Shown here: positions 1 to 6,516 of the stretch, piece after piece
Layout of the letters: every line of letters starts with the position of its first letter
Numbering within the stretch: the first letter of the stretch is position 1
Source: SVFI01 sp045643145
GTDB taxonomy: Bacteria; Bacillota; Clostridia; Lachnospirales; Lachnospiraceae
Direction: 5' to 3'
NCBI GenBank assembly: GCA_045643145.1
Contig: JAZUKG010000212.1
Location: 1-12,590 of the forward strand
DNA length: 12,590 nt
Translations under genes and position numbers: made by a program
The notes under the pieces: generated by a model
Told to the model about the DNA's origin: nothing
Seen by the model: the letters and a program-made list of their open reading frames with translations, nothing else
Databases searched by the model: none

Positions 1-1004
1 CTGCTTTCTTTTTATCGGAACCGATTTTAAGAGTTTTGGATACCCCCGAGGAACTGATGGCCGACGCTTTGATTTATATCCGTACGATGTGCGTGGGTAT
101 CGTGTTTGTTTCTTTGTACAACTATGTTTCGTCGATGCTTAGGGCGATGGGTGACTCCAAAACGCCACTGTATTTTCTGATTTTCTCGTGCATACTGAAC
201 ACCATTCTGGACGTTTTGTTTGTTAAAAACTTTGGCATGGGAGTTTTCGGAGCGGGTGTTGCTACCTTGATTTCACAGCTGACTTCCGGAGCTTTATGTA
301 TGCTTTATGCAGTAAAAAGAAACAGTTACTTCCAACTGAAAAAAGAAGATTTCAGGGTTGACCGTGAAATAATCAAAAGTGCCGTAAAAATCGGTATTCC
401 GCTTTCTTTACAGTTTTCACTTATTGCGATTTCGTGTATGGCACTTCAGAGAGTGGTCAATGCGTTCGGACCGATTGCTGTCGCAGCATTTACAGCTACC
501 AGTCGAATTGAACAGGTGATTCATCAGCCGTATCAGACTTTGAGTACAGCTCTTTCTACCTATACGGGTCAAAACTTTGGTGCCAAGAAAAATGAAAGAC
601 TGGTAGAGGGCTATCGCAAGAGTATGATTATGATGGCTGTATTTACGGTAGTTATGGTTCCGATTATCCAGATTTTCGGCGAGGAAATTACAGCTATTTT
701 TGTAAAGGAACCGGAGGTTATTGAAATGGGCGCCATGGCACTTCGTATTACCAGTTATTTTTATATTTTCTTAGGCCTTATTTATATGGTCAGAGGAGTC
801 TTAAATGGTATCGGAGATGCTGCTTTTGCGCTTATCAACGGATTGGTAGAGGTCCTGGGCCGTTTTACCGTACCGATTTTCCTGACTCAAATTGCATTTA
901 TCGGACTGTGGGGAATTTGGTGGTCAGTTGGTATTGTATGGTTTTTAAGCGGAGCAACTGCCTGGCTGAGATACATAACCTATAAAAAGAAACTGGGAAT
1001 ATAG
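1..1004 (+). CDS. MATE-family multidrug/toxin efflux transporter, C-terminal part (5' end outside window)
   Basis: The reading frame is open from base 3 to a TAG stop, giving about 333 codons, so this is the C-terminal three quarters of a MATE transporter; full-length family members are about 450 residues. MATE proteins export cationic drugs or metabolites across the cytoplasmic membrane, driven by Na+ or H+ gradients. The frame reads FFLSEPILRVLDTPEELMADA at the window edge, a typical MATE stretch, so the TTG at 36 is an internal codon and not the start. Family-typical sequence follows: RAMGDSKTPLYF, then an N-x3-LD motif (NTILDVLFV), and later QFSLIAISCMALQRVVNAFG and STYTGQNFGAKK, which match the start of the second six-helix half. 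About nine to ten hydrophobic helices are visible. The next gene starts 10 bases after the stop, which suggests co-transcription. The substrate cannot be predicted. Confidence 0.93.
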   Translation, partial: AFFLSEPILRVLDTPEELMADALIYIRTMCVGIVFVSLYNYVSSMLRAMGDSKTPLYFLIFSCILNTILDVLFVKNFGMGVFGAGVATLISQLTSGALCMLYAVKRNSYFQLKKEDFRVDREIIKSAVKIGIPLSLQFSLIAISCMALQRVVNAFGPIAVAAFTATSRIEQVIHQPYQTLSTALSTYTGQNFGAKKNERLVEGYRKSMIMMAVFTVVMVPIIQIFGEEITAIFVKEPEVIEMGAMALRITSYFYIFLGLIYMVRGVLNGIGDAAFALINGLVEVLGRFTVPIFLTQIAFIGLWGIWWSVGIVWFLSGATAWLRYITYKKKLGI

Positions 1005-1014
1005 AGGTGGACAT

Positions 1015-2052
1015 ATGATTTCATTTGAAAGTGATTATATAAAGGGAGCACATCCGGAAATATTAAAAAGAATCATGGAAACGAATGAGGAAGTGCTGTC
1101 AGGATATGGTATGGATGATTACTGCAGCTACGCGACAGAAAAAATCCGAAAGGCTTGCAATCTGGAGAATGCGCAGATTTATTTTGCACAGGGAGGCACA
1201 CAGACCAATCAGCTGGTTATTTCTTCTATGTTAAAATCCTATGAGGGTGTTATCGCACCGCAGACGGGGCATATCGGCGTGCATGAAGCGGGTGCGATAG
1301 AATACAGCGGACATAAGGTACTGACCCTGCCGGGACATATGGGAAAACTCGATAGCGAGGAGCTGAATGACTATCTGGGTATTTTCTTTTCGGATGATAA
1401 CAGAGAGCATATGGTTTTTCCGGGGATGGTTTATATTTCACATCCGACAGAGTACGGAAGCCTGTATACGAAAGAGGAACTGACGAAAATTTATGCAGTA
1501 TGTCAGAACTTTGAAATACCGCTGTATATTGACGGAGCCAGACTTTCTTATGCACTGGCCTGCGAGGATTCGGATGTATCTCTTTCTGAGCTTTCAAGGC
1601 TATGTGATGTGTTTTACATCGGCGGCACCAAGGTAGGTGCGATGTTTGGTGAAGCAATTGTATTTACAAAAAATAATATGCCAAAGCATTTTGTGACATT
1701 GGCAAAACAAAGAGGTGCGCTGCTGGCAAAGGGAAGATTTTTAGGAGTTCAGTTTGATACACTTTTTACAGATGATCTTTACCTTGAGGTCGGAAGACAT
1801 GCGATGAAGCAAAAAAATAAGCTGGTAGCTATTTTAAAAGAAGCAGGGATTCCTTTCTTTTACGAATCACCGACCAATCAGCAGTTTGTGATTTTGGAAA
1901 ATGATCAAATGAATCAGCTGAAAAGCAGAGTAGCTTTCAGTTTTTGGGAAAGCTATGATGACAGTCATACCGTGGTAAGATTTGCCACCAGCTGGTCTAC
2001 TACAGATGAAGAATTAGCTGCGCTTTCGCAGATATTACAGGAATGTAAATAG
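1015..2052 (+). CDS. Low-specificity threonine aldolase-like PLP-dependent lyase (beta-eliminating lyase family)
   Basis: This is a 345-residue fold-type I PLP enzyme of the threonine aldolase/beta-eliminating lyase family, close to the family's usual length. Aldolases of this group cleave L-threonine or L-allo-threonine to glycine and acetaldehyde in the cytoplasm. Visible motifs are an N-terminal FESDYIKGAHPEILKRI segment, QGGTQTNQL (residues 59-67) in the cofactor-phosphate region, GHIGVHEAGA (85-94) with H86 placed to stack on PLP, YIDGARLSYA (171-180) with D173 for the pyridine nitrogen, and YIGGTKVGA (201-209) with K206 as the Schiff-base lysine. The ATG at 1015 is preceded by AGAGGTGG, which fixes the start. 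Placed 10 bases after the MATE gene, it may share that transcript. Family relatives include phenylserine aldolase and aromatic beta-eliminating lyases, so the exact substrate is uncertain although the fold and chemistry are clear. Confidence 0.88.
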   Translation: MISFESDYIKGAHPEILKRIMETNEEVLSGYGMDDYCSYATEKIRKACNLENAQIYFAQGGTQTNQLVISSMLKSYEGVIAPQTGHIGVHEAGAIEYSGHKVLTLPGHMGKLDSEELNDYLGIFFSDDNREHMVFPGMVYISHPTEYGSLYTKEELTKIYAVCQNFEIPLYIDGARLSYALACEDSDVSLSELSRLCDVFYIGGTKVGAMFGEAIVFTKNNMPKHFVTLAKQRGALLAKGRFLGVQFDTLFTDDLYLEVGRHAMKQKNKLVAILKEAGIPFFYESPTNQQFVILENDQMNQLKSRVAFSFWESYDDSHTVVRFATSWSTTDEELAALSQILQECK

Positions 2053-2118
2053 ATCTGTTTATTAACTTATTTTTTTATATTTATTAAGTGTTTTTTTCTA
2101 GTTAAAAACTGCCTTTCT

Positions 2119-2127
2119 TGGTATGAT
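2119..2127 (+). promoter_or_regulatory. Probable sigma-A extended -10 promoter for the four-enzyme unit
   Basis: The sequence TGGTATGAT is an extended -10 element (TG-N-TATGAT, hexamer at 2122-2127), matching TATAAT at five of six bases. The -35 region at the normal spacing is poor (TAGTTA at 2099-2104, three of six), which is common where an extended -10 compensates. The AT-rich T tracts just upstream could act as an UP-like element. Transcription would begin near 2134, leaving a leader of about 120 nucleotides that includes the palindrome at 2187-2206. Confidence 0.5.
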
Positions 2128-2186
2128 AGATATAGTGAGGTTCTGCATTGGGTAGTATCAAGTAGTATATGAAAACAGTGAATGGC

Positions 2187-2206
2187 GTCGATTGTAAACA
2201 ATCGAC
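2187..2206. promoter_or_regulatory. Perfect palindrome in leader, candidate operator or RNA hairpin
   Basis: The arms GTCGATTGT and ACAATCGAC are exact reverse complements separated by two bases (AA). The palindrome lies about 50 bases downstream of the predicted transcription start and about 30 bases upstream of the ribosome binding site. As DNA it has the form of a dimeric-repressor operator; as RNA it gives a short hairpin with no U tract. The core CGATTG...CAATCG recurs in the hairpin at 4600-4628. No regulator gene is in the window, so the role is inferred. Confidence 0.5.
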
Positions 2207-2253
2207 ACAAGAGGCAGAAGCAAAAAACATGATTTACAAGGAGGGTATTTTAA

Positions 2254-3435
2254 ATGTTTGGATTTCAGTATTACACACCAACCAAGGTAGTGTTCGGAAA
2301 GGACACAGAAGCAAAAACAGCTGAGCTCGTAAAGGAGTTTGGCGGAAAGAAATTATTGATTCATTACGGCGGAGGAAGCGTAATTCGTTCAGGTCTTTTA
2401 GACAGAGTGAAAAAGTCTTTAGATGAGGCTTCTATCGCATATGTTGAACTGGGCGGAGCCGTTCCGAATCCTAGACTTGGTCTGGTTTATGAAGGTATTG
2501 AACTTTGTAAAAAAGAAGGAGTTGATTTCATCCTGGCTGTTGGCGGCGGTAGTGCAATCGACTCAGCAAAGGCCATTGGATACGGTGTTACCAATGAAGG
2601 AGATGTTTGGGACTTTTATGATTATAAAAGAGAAGCAACTGCTTGTCTTCCAATCGGTGTTATCTTAACTCTTTCAGCAACCGGTAGTGAAATGAGTGAT
2701 TCATCAGTTATTACCAAGGAAGAAGGACTGGTAAAACGTGGTTACAGCAGCAATTACTGCAGACCAAAATTTGCAATTATGAATCCTGAGCTTACTATGA
2801 CACTTCCGGATTATCAGACAGCCTGCGGATGTACTGATATTATGATGCATACTATGGAACGTTACTTTACAAACGGCGGCAACATGGAACTGACAGACAG
2901 TCTGGCAGAAGGACTTCTTCGTACTGTTATGAACAATGCCAAGATTTTAGCAAAGGATCCTCAGAATTACGATGCCAGAGCAGAAGTAATGTGGGCAGGA
3001 AGTTTGGCACACAACGATTTAACAGGCTGTGGTAATGATGGCGGTGACTGGATGGCTCACAAGCTCGAGCATGAACTGGGCGGACTTTATGATGTAGCTC
3101 ACGGAGCCGGTTTGGCTGCTGTATGGGGAAGCTGGGCGAGATATGTATACAAAGATTGTCTGCCAAGATTCAAAAAATTTGCTATTAATGTTTGCGGCGT
3201 AGAAGCAGTCGGAACAGATGAAGAAATCGCCATAAAGGGTATCGAAGCTATGGAAGATTTCTACCGTGAAATCAAGATGCCAACCAATATCAAGGAACTT
3301 GGTGTAGACGCAACAGAAGAAGAGCTTATTGATATGGCTCATAAATGTGCTGTTGGTGTTGGCGGTGCTATGGGTTCTGCTAAATTATTAAATGAAGATG
3401 ATATGCTGGCAATCTTCAAGATGGCAAATGCATAA
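2254..3435 (+). CDS. Iron-containing alcohol dehydrogenase (butanol dehydrogenase/YqhD-like, probably NADPH-dependent)
   Basis: A 393-residue group III metal-dependent alcohol dehydrogenase of normal length, which would interconvert aldehydes and alcohols in the cytoplasm. The N-terminal dinucleotide domain carries HYGGGSV (37-43), a signature of the butanol dehydrogenase/YqhD branch that often prefers NADPH, and VGGGSAIDSAKAI (96-108). The C-terminal iron domain shows all four expected ligands: D195 and H199 in CGCTDIMMH, H269 in WMAHK and H283 in DVAHGAG. H273 in EHELGG is the additional conserved histidine. The D-x3-H spacing and the 14-residue H-to-H spacing match FucO and YqhD. A strong ribosome binding site (AAGGAGGG) sits eight bases before ATG. 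It is the first gene of the unit and probably the terminal reductase or entry dehydrogenase of the pathway. Substrate specificity in this family cannot be read from sequence. Confidence 0.93.
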   Translation: MFGFQYYTPTKVVFGKDTEAKTAELVKEFGGKKLLIHYGGGSVIRSGLLDRVKKSLDEASIAYVELGGAVPNPRLGLVYEGIELCKKEGVDFILAVGGGSAIDSAKAIGYGVTNEGDVWDFYDYKREATACLPIGVILTLSATGSEMSDSSVITKEEGLVKRGYSSNYCRPKFAIMNPELTMTLPDYQTACGCTDIMMHTMERYFTNGGNMELTDSLAEGLLRTVMNNAKILAKDPQNYDARAEVMWAGSLAHNDLTGCGNDGGDWMAHKLEHELGGLYDVAHGAGLAAVWGSWARYVYKDCLPRFKKFAINVCGVEAVGTDEEIAIKGIEAMEDFYREIKMPTNIKELGVDATEEELIDMAHKCAVGVGGAMGSAKLLNEDDMLAIFKMANA

Positions 3436-3458
3436 TAACAAATATAAGGAGAAAAACT

Positions 3459-4586
3459 ATGTCTTTGGATATGACAAAGATGCCTAAGTTAGGTTTCGGA
3501 TTAATGAGACTTCCGCAAAACGACGGAAAAATTGATATCGATCAGGTATGCAAGATGGTAGATGCCTATATGGAAAAGGGTCTAAACTATTTTGATACAG
3601 CTTACATTTATCATGACGGAGAATCTGAAAATGTAGTCAAGGAAGCACTTACCAAACGCTACAAAAGAGAAGAGTTTATGGTTGCAACCAAGCTTCCGGC
3701 ATGGGAAATGAAATGTGAAGGCTGCAGAGATCGAATCTTAAATGATCAGCTCGCTAAGACAGGACTTGAATATTTTGACTTTTATCTTCTTCACAGTTTG
3801 GAGGATGGAAGTAACTATGACACATATGAAAAATATGACTGCTTTAACTGGGGAATAGAAAAGAAAAAAGAAGGAAAAATCAAACACTTTGGTTTTTCAT
3901 TCCATGGTTCTCCTGATTTATTGGAGCAGGTACTTGATAAGCATCCTGAGGTTGAGTTTGTACAGATCCAGCTTAACTATGCAGACTGGGATAATCAGGT
4001 AGTTCAGTCAGGTAAGCTTTATCAGATTTTAAAGGATAGAAATATTCCGATTATTGTAATGGAACCGGTCAAGGGCGGAACACTCGCAAACATGGATCCT
4101 CAGCTGGAAGAGAAGTTTAAAAAGGTCAGACCTGATAAATCCGTTGCTTCCTGGGCACTTCGTTTTGTTGCATCCCTGGATGGTGTTATGACTATCCTTA
4201 GTGGTATGTCAAATGAAGAACAGATGGCAGACAACCTGGATACATTTACAAACTTTGAACCATTAACTGCAGAGGAAAGTGCTGTTGTACAGGAAGTAGT
4301 AGAGATTATGACAAACCTGCCAATCGTGCCGTGTACTGCCTGCAGATATTGCGTACCGGGATGCCCGATGAAGATTCGTATCCCTGATGTATTCAGAGGA
4401 TTAAATACCAAGAGAATTTATCCGGATGATATCAGACCAAACTTCTTCTACAACGGTCTTACTTCAGATAGCGGTAAGGCAGGAGACTGTGTTGGATGCG
4501 GTCAGTGTGAAGGTGTATGTCCTCAGCACTTACCAATTATTGAATTATTAAAAGAAGCTTCAGAAAAATTCGATATTGAAATGTAA
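3459..4586 (+). CDS. Aldo/keto reductase with C-terminal double 4Fe-4S ferredoxin-like domain
   Basis: A 375-residue two-domain oxidoreductase of the COG1453 type. Residues 1 to about 285 form the aldo/keto reductase TIM barrel (GFGLMRLP at 12-19, YFDTAYIYHDGESE at 44-57). The catalytic tetrad appears intact: D46, Y51, K78 (VATKLP) and H112 (YLLHSL). The C-terminal domain has two CxxCxxCxxxCP motifs, with cysteines at 292, 295, 298 and 302 (PCTACRYCVPGCP) and at 344, 347, 350 and 354 (CVGCGQCEGVCP). These are standard ligand sets for two 4Fe-4S clusters. The protein can therefore in principle exchange hydride with NAD(P)H and electrons with a ferredoxin-like partner, which suits an anaerobe. 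The gap to the alcohol dehydrogenase gene is 23 bases with an AAGGAGA ribosome binding site, so the two are co-transcribed. The substrate is unknown, as for most members of this branch. Confidence 0.93.
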   Translation: MSLDMTKMPKLGFGLMRLPQNDGKIDIDQVCKMVDAYMEKGLNYFDTAYIYHDGESENVVKEALTKRYKREEFMVATKLPAWEMKCEGCRDRILNDQLAKTGLEYFDFYLLHSLEDGSNYDTYEKYDCFNWGIEKKKEGKIKHFGFSFHGSPDLLEQVLDKHPEVEFVQIQLNYADWDNQVVQSGKLYQILKDRNIPIIVMEPVKGGTLANMDPQLEEKFKKVRPDKSVASWALRFVASLDGVMTILSGMSNEEQMADNLDTFTNFEPLTAEESAVVQEVVEIMTNLPIVPCTACRYCVPGCPMKIRIPDVFRGLNTKRIYPDDIRPNFFYNGLTSDSGKAGDCVGCGQCEGVCPQHLPIIELLKEASEKFDIEM

Positions 4587-4599
4587 TATTTTAAATGAT

Positions 4600-4628
4600 T
4601 TGTCCCGATTGTTTTGCAATCGGGACAA
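4600..4628 (+). other. Long perfect hairpin between second and third enzyme genes
   Basis: TTGTCCCGATTG (4600-4611) and CAATCGGGACAA (4617-4628) are exact 12-bp complementary arms around a five-base loop. The hairpin starts 13 bases after the reductase stop and ends five bases before the next gene's AGGAGG. What follows is ATATTTAGG, not a T run, so it is a poor intrinsic terminator. An mRNA-processing or stability element that sets relative expression of the flanking genes, or a partial attenuator, is more plausible. Its core matches the leader palindrome at 2187-2206. Confidence 0.7.
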
Positions 4629-4643
4629 TATTTAGGAGGATAT

Positions 4644-5528
4644 ATGAAAAACGGGGATTCAAATGTTATCACAAGAGAATATTTTGACAGTTTGTTATTG
4701 GAAATGAGACATATTGACGGTAAAAAAGCAGATACAAGTGTACGTTTCTTTGGTGAGAAATTTGATACACCAATTGCAACTGCGGCTTTATCGCATTTGA
4801 ATAATACAGCCACAGACGGCATGGCAAATATGGCTCTCGGAGCAAAAAATGCCGGAGCACTTTGCTTTAGCGGAATGGGTGAATACGAAGAAATCAAGGC
4901 TATGTGTGATACCGGTGCCAAGGTGATTAAAATCATCAAACCGCACTTAAAGGATGAAATGGTTTTTGAAAAGATTGAAGAAGCCAAAAAAGCAGGATGT
5001 TTTGGTATCGGTATGGATATCGATCATGCCTTTGCTGCGAACGGAGAATATGACCATGTATGCGGCTTTGATATGGAGCCAAAATCATTAGAACAGCTTC
5101 GAAGCTTTATTGAAGCGGGAGACATGCCGTTTGTAGTAAAAGGAGTGTTATCTTTAGCCGATGCGAAAAAGGCACTCGCAATCGGTGCAGATGCGATTAT
5201 TGTATCTCATCACCACGGTATTATGGATTATGCAGTACCACCGCTTATGATCCTGCCAAAGATTGCAGAGTATGTAAATAAAAAGATTCCGATTTTTGTT
5301 GACTGCTGTATCGAAAGCGGAATGGATGCCTTCAAGGCGCTGGCGCTCGGAGCAGATGGTGTATGTGTCGGAAGAGCGATTATGGAACCACTAAAGGAAA
5401 ACGGTGCACAGGGCGTAACCGATACTATGAACAATATGAATGCTACCTTAAAGATGGCGATGTCAAGATGCGGATTTTCAAAGCTTTCAGCGATTGATGA
5501 TTCTGTTATCTGGCACAGAGATTTTTAG
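4644..5528 (+). CDS. FMN-dependent alpha-hydroxy-acid oxidase/dehydrogenase-related TIM-barrel protein (divergent active site)
   Basis: A 294-residue TIM-barrel protein of the FMN-dependent alpha-hydroxy-acid dehydrogenase family (lactate oxidase, glycolate oxidase), shorter than the usual 340-390 residues, mostly through a short N-terminus. The ATG at 4644 has AGGAGG five bases upstream; a longer TTG-initiated reading from 4614 would begin inside a hairpin and is rejected. Family landmarks are FDTPIATAALSHL (40-52), VKGVLSLADAKKALAIGADAIIVSHHHG (165-192) with the flavin-contacting lysine at K166 and a histidine at the catalytic position (H190), and VDCCIESGMDAFKALALGADGVCVGRA (219-245). The substrate-carboxylate-binding arginine of SNHG-x-R is absent (SHHHGIMDY here), and the arginine of D-G-G-V/I-R is glutamate (E224). 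FMN binding is likely, but classic hydroxy-acid oxidation is doubtful. The context suggests a redox step in the same pathway as its neighbours. Confidence 0.82.
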   Translation: MKNGDSNVITREYFDSLLLEMRHIDGKKADTSVRFFGEKFDTPIATAALSHLNNTATDGMANMALGAKNAGALCFSGMGEYEEIKAMCDTGAKVIKIIKPHLKDEMVFEKIEEAKKAGCFGIGMDIDHAFAANGEYDHVCGFDMEPKSLEQLRSFIEAGDMPFVVKGVLSLADAKKALAIGADAIIVSHHHGIMDYAVPPLMILPKIAEYVNKKIPIFVDCCIESGMDAFKALALGADGVCVGRAIMEPLKENGAQGVTDTMNNMNATLKMAMSRCGFSKLSAIDDSVIWHRDF

Positions 5529-5561
5529 AGTTTATCTTGAGATGAAGAAAGAGGGTAAAGT

Positions 5562-6422
5562 ATGCGTTTAGGCGGAGAAGTAAAAAGTGCATATAATTCG
5601 CCACAGGAGTGGGCAGAGCATGTATACAGACTGGGTTATTCTGCAGTATATTGTCCGGTGGATGAAACGGCCGATTCCGATACCAGAAAGGCTTATAGAG
5701 ATATGGCACAGAAACTGGATGTCGTGATTGGTGAAGTCGGTATCTGGAGAAATTGTTTATCACTGGATGAAACAGAGAGAAAGAAAAATCTGGAATATGC
5801 CAAAAAGCGTTTAGATCTGGCAGAAGAAATCGGGGCAAACTGCTGCGTCAATGTGGCAGGAAACAGAGGCGAAATCTGGGATGGCTTTTCTATCGAAAAC
5901 TATTCAGATGATACCTATGCACTGATTGTAGATATGGCCAGAGAAATCATTGACGGCGTAGATCCAAAGTATACCTTCTTTACTTTGGAACCAATGCCAT
6001 GGATGATACCTGACAGTCCGGAAAGTTATCTGCAGCTAATCAAAGATGTAGACCGAAAAGCGTTTGGCGTGCATCTCGATTATGTAAATATGATAAACAG
6101 TCCGAGAAAACACATGGAAAGTACCAAGTTTATCCAGAGCTGTTTTGATTTGCTGGGTCCATATATCAAGAGTATTCATGGCAAGGATTCGATTATGGAA
6201 AATGCATATACGACAGTAATCCGTGAAACGATGCCGGGTAAAGGAAATCTTGATTATACCAAAATCTTACCAATGGTACAAAAACTGGGAAAGGATACCG
6301 TATTCTTTACAGAACACCTGCCGGATGAAGAAAGTTACCTCGAGGCAACAGGCTATATCAGAAAAATGGCTGATAAGGCAGGAGTGGAAATCATCCTGCC
6401 AAAGAAATGTGAAAGAAACTGA
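5562..6422 (+). CDS. Sugar phosphate isomerase/epimerase-like protein (xylose-isomerase-type TIM barrel)
   Basis: A 286-residue single-domain TIM barrel of the AP endonuclease 2/xylose isomerase-like superfamily, whose members isomerise, epimerise or dehydrate sugars and polyols using a divalent metal. The expected metal-ligand set can be placed on successive strands: E143 (FTLEPMPW), D173 (GVHLDYVN), H206 (KSIHGKD) and E251 (FFTEHLPDEESY). VGIWRNCLSLDETERKKNLEYAKKRLDLAEEIGA (59-92) is the characteristic second-strand and helix segment. The start at 5562 is the only workable one: an upstream ATG at 5542 reaches a stop after nine codons. It is preceded by AAAGAGGG. The gap after the FMN protein is 33 bases. 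It is the last gene of the unit, ahead of a strong terminator. Substrate unknown; inosose, ketose or keto-acid isomerases of this fold are all possible. Confidence 0.87.
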   Translation: MRLGGEVKSAYNSPQEWAEHVYRLGYSAVYCPVDETADSDTRKAYRDMAQKLDVVIGEVGIWRNCLSLDETERKKNLEYAKKRLDLAEEIGANCCVNVAGNRGEIWDGFSIENYSDDTYALIVDMAREIIDGVDPKYTFFTLEPMPWMIPDSPESYLQLIKDVDRKAFGVHLDYVNMINSPRKHMESTKFIQSCFDLLGPYIKSIHGKDSIMENAYTTVIRETMPGKGNLDYTKILPMVQKLGKDTVFFTEHLPDEESYLEATGYIRKMADKAGVEIILPKKCERN

Positions 6423-6453
6423 TATCATAAAGTGAATCAACCAGAAATATAAA

Positions 6454-6498
6454 ATGGGATGCTATCGATAATCATTTGATAGCATCCCGTTCTTTTTG
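6454..6498. terminator. Strong, probably bidirectional intrinsic terminator
   Basis: GGGATGCTATC (6456-6466) pairs perfectly with GATAGCATCCC (6478-6488) around an 11-base loop. A G-U wobble and an A-T pair extend the stem outward. The plus-strand transcript then runs into GTTCTTTTT. Read on the minus strand, the same stem is followed by ATTTTATATTT, also U-rich. It lies between the convergent ends of the isomerase gene (stop at 6422) and the large membrane-protein gene (stop at 6517), so it can terminate both. Confidence 0.88.
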
Positions 6499-6516
6499 CA
6501 GATTGTGTGTGTTTGC

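Larger units (their letters stand above)
2053..2253. other. Intergenic leader region between the lyase gene and the four-enzyme unit
   Basis: This 201-base gap is AT-rich, with several T runs at 2071-2097. It contains a probable extended -10 promoter (2119-2127), a perfect 9-bp-arm palindrome (2187-2206) and a strong ribosome binding site (AAGGAGGG at 2238-2245) eight bases before the next ATG. No convincing intrinsic terminator for the upstream lyase gene is visible: the T runs have no strong GC stem before them. No recognised riboswitch fold was identified by eye. Confidence 0.6.

Noticed and set aside
1250..1657. A 135-codon open frame on the minus strand inside the threonine-aldolase-like gene
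   Set aside because: It lies wholly inside a gene with clear family motifs, has no ribosome binding site, and its composition (many H, P, R, S) is typical of an antisense shadow.
2187..2206. Riboswitch or T-box reading of the 2134-2253 leader
   Set aside because: Only one short stem is present. No terminator/antiterminator pair, specifier loop or known aptamer consensus could be identified.
2169..2325. A leader open frame starting at ATG 2169 and overlapping the alcohol dehydrogenase start
   Set aside because: There is no ribosome binding site, and it overlaps the downstream gene in another frame without any regulatory-peptide signature such as repeated codons.
4600..4640. Intrinsic terminator between the reductase and FMN-protein genes
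   Set aside because: The stem is strong, but ATATTTAGGAGG follows instead of a T tract, and the ribosome binding site comes at once. Full termination here is unlikely.
4614..4643. An N-terminal extension of the FMN-family protein starting at a TTG
   Set aside because: The TTG sits inside the 4600-4628 hairpin without a ribosome binding site, while the ATG at 4644 has AGGAGG at ideal spacing.
4523..4987. A 154-codon minus-strand open frame spanning the junction of the aldo/keto reductase and FMN-protein genes
   Set aside because: It is antisense to two well-supported genes and to the hairpin, with no recognisable domain or ribosome binding site.
5506..5838. A 110-codon minus-strand open frame at the start of the isomerase gene
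   Set aside because: It is antisense to a gene with placed metal ligands and a fixed start, and it shows no motif of its own.
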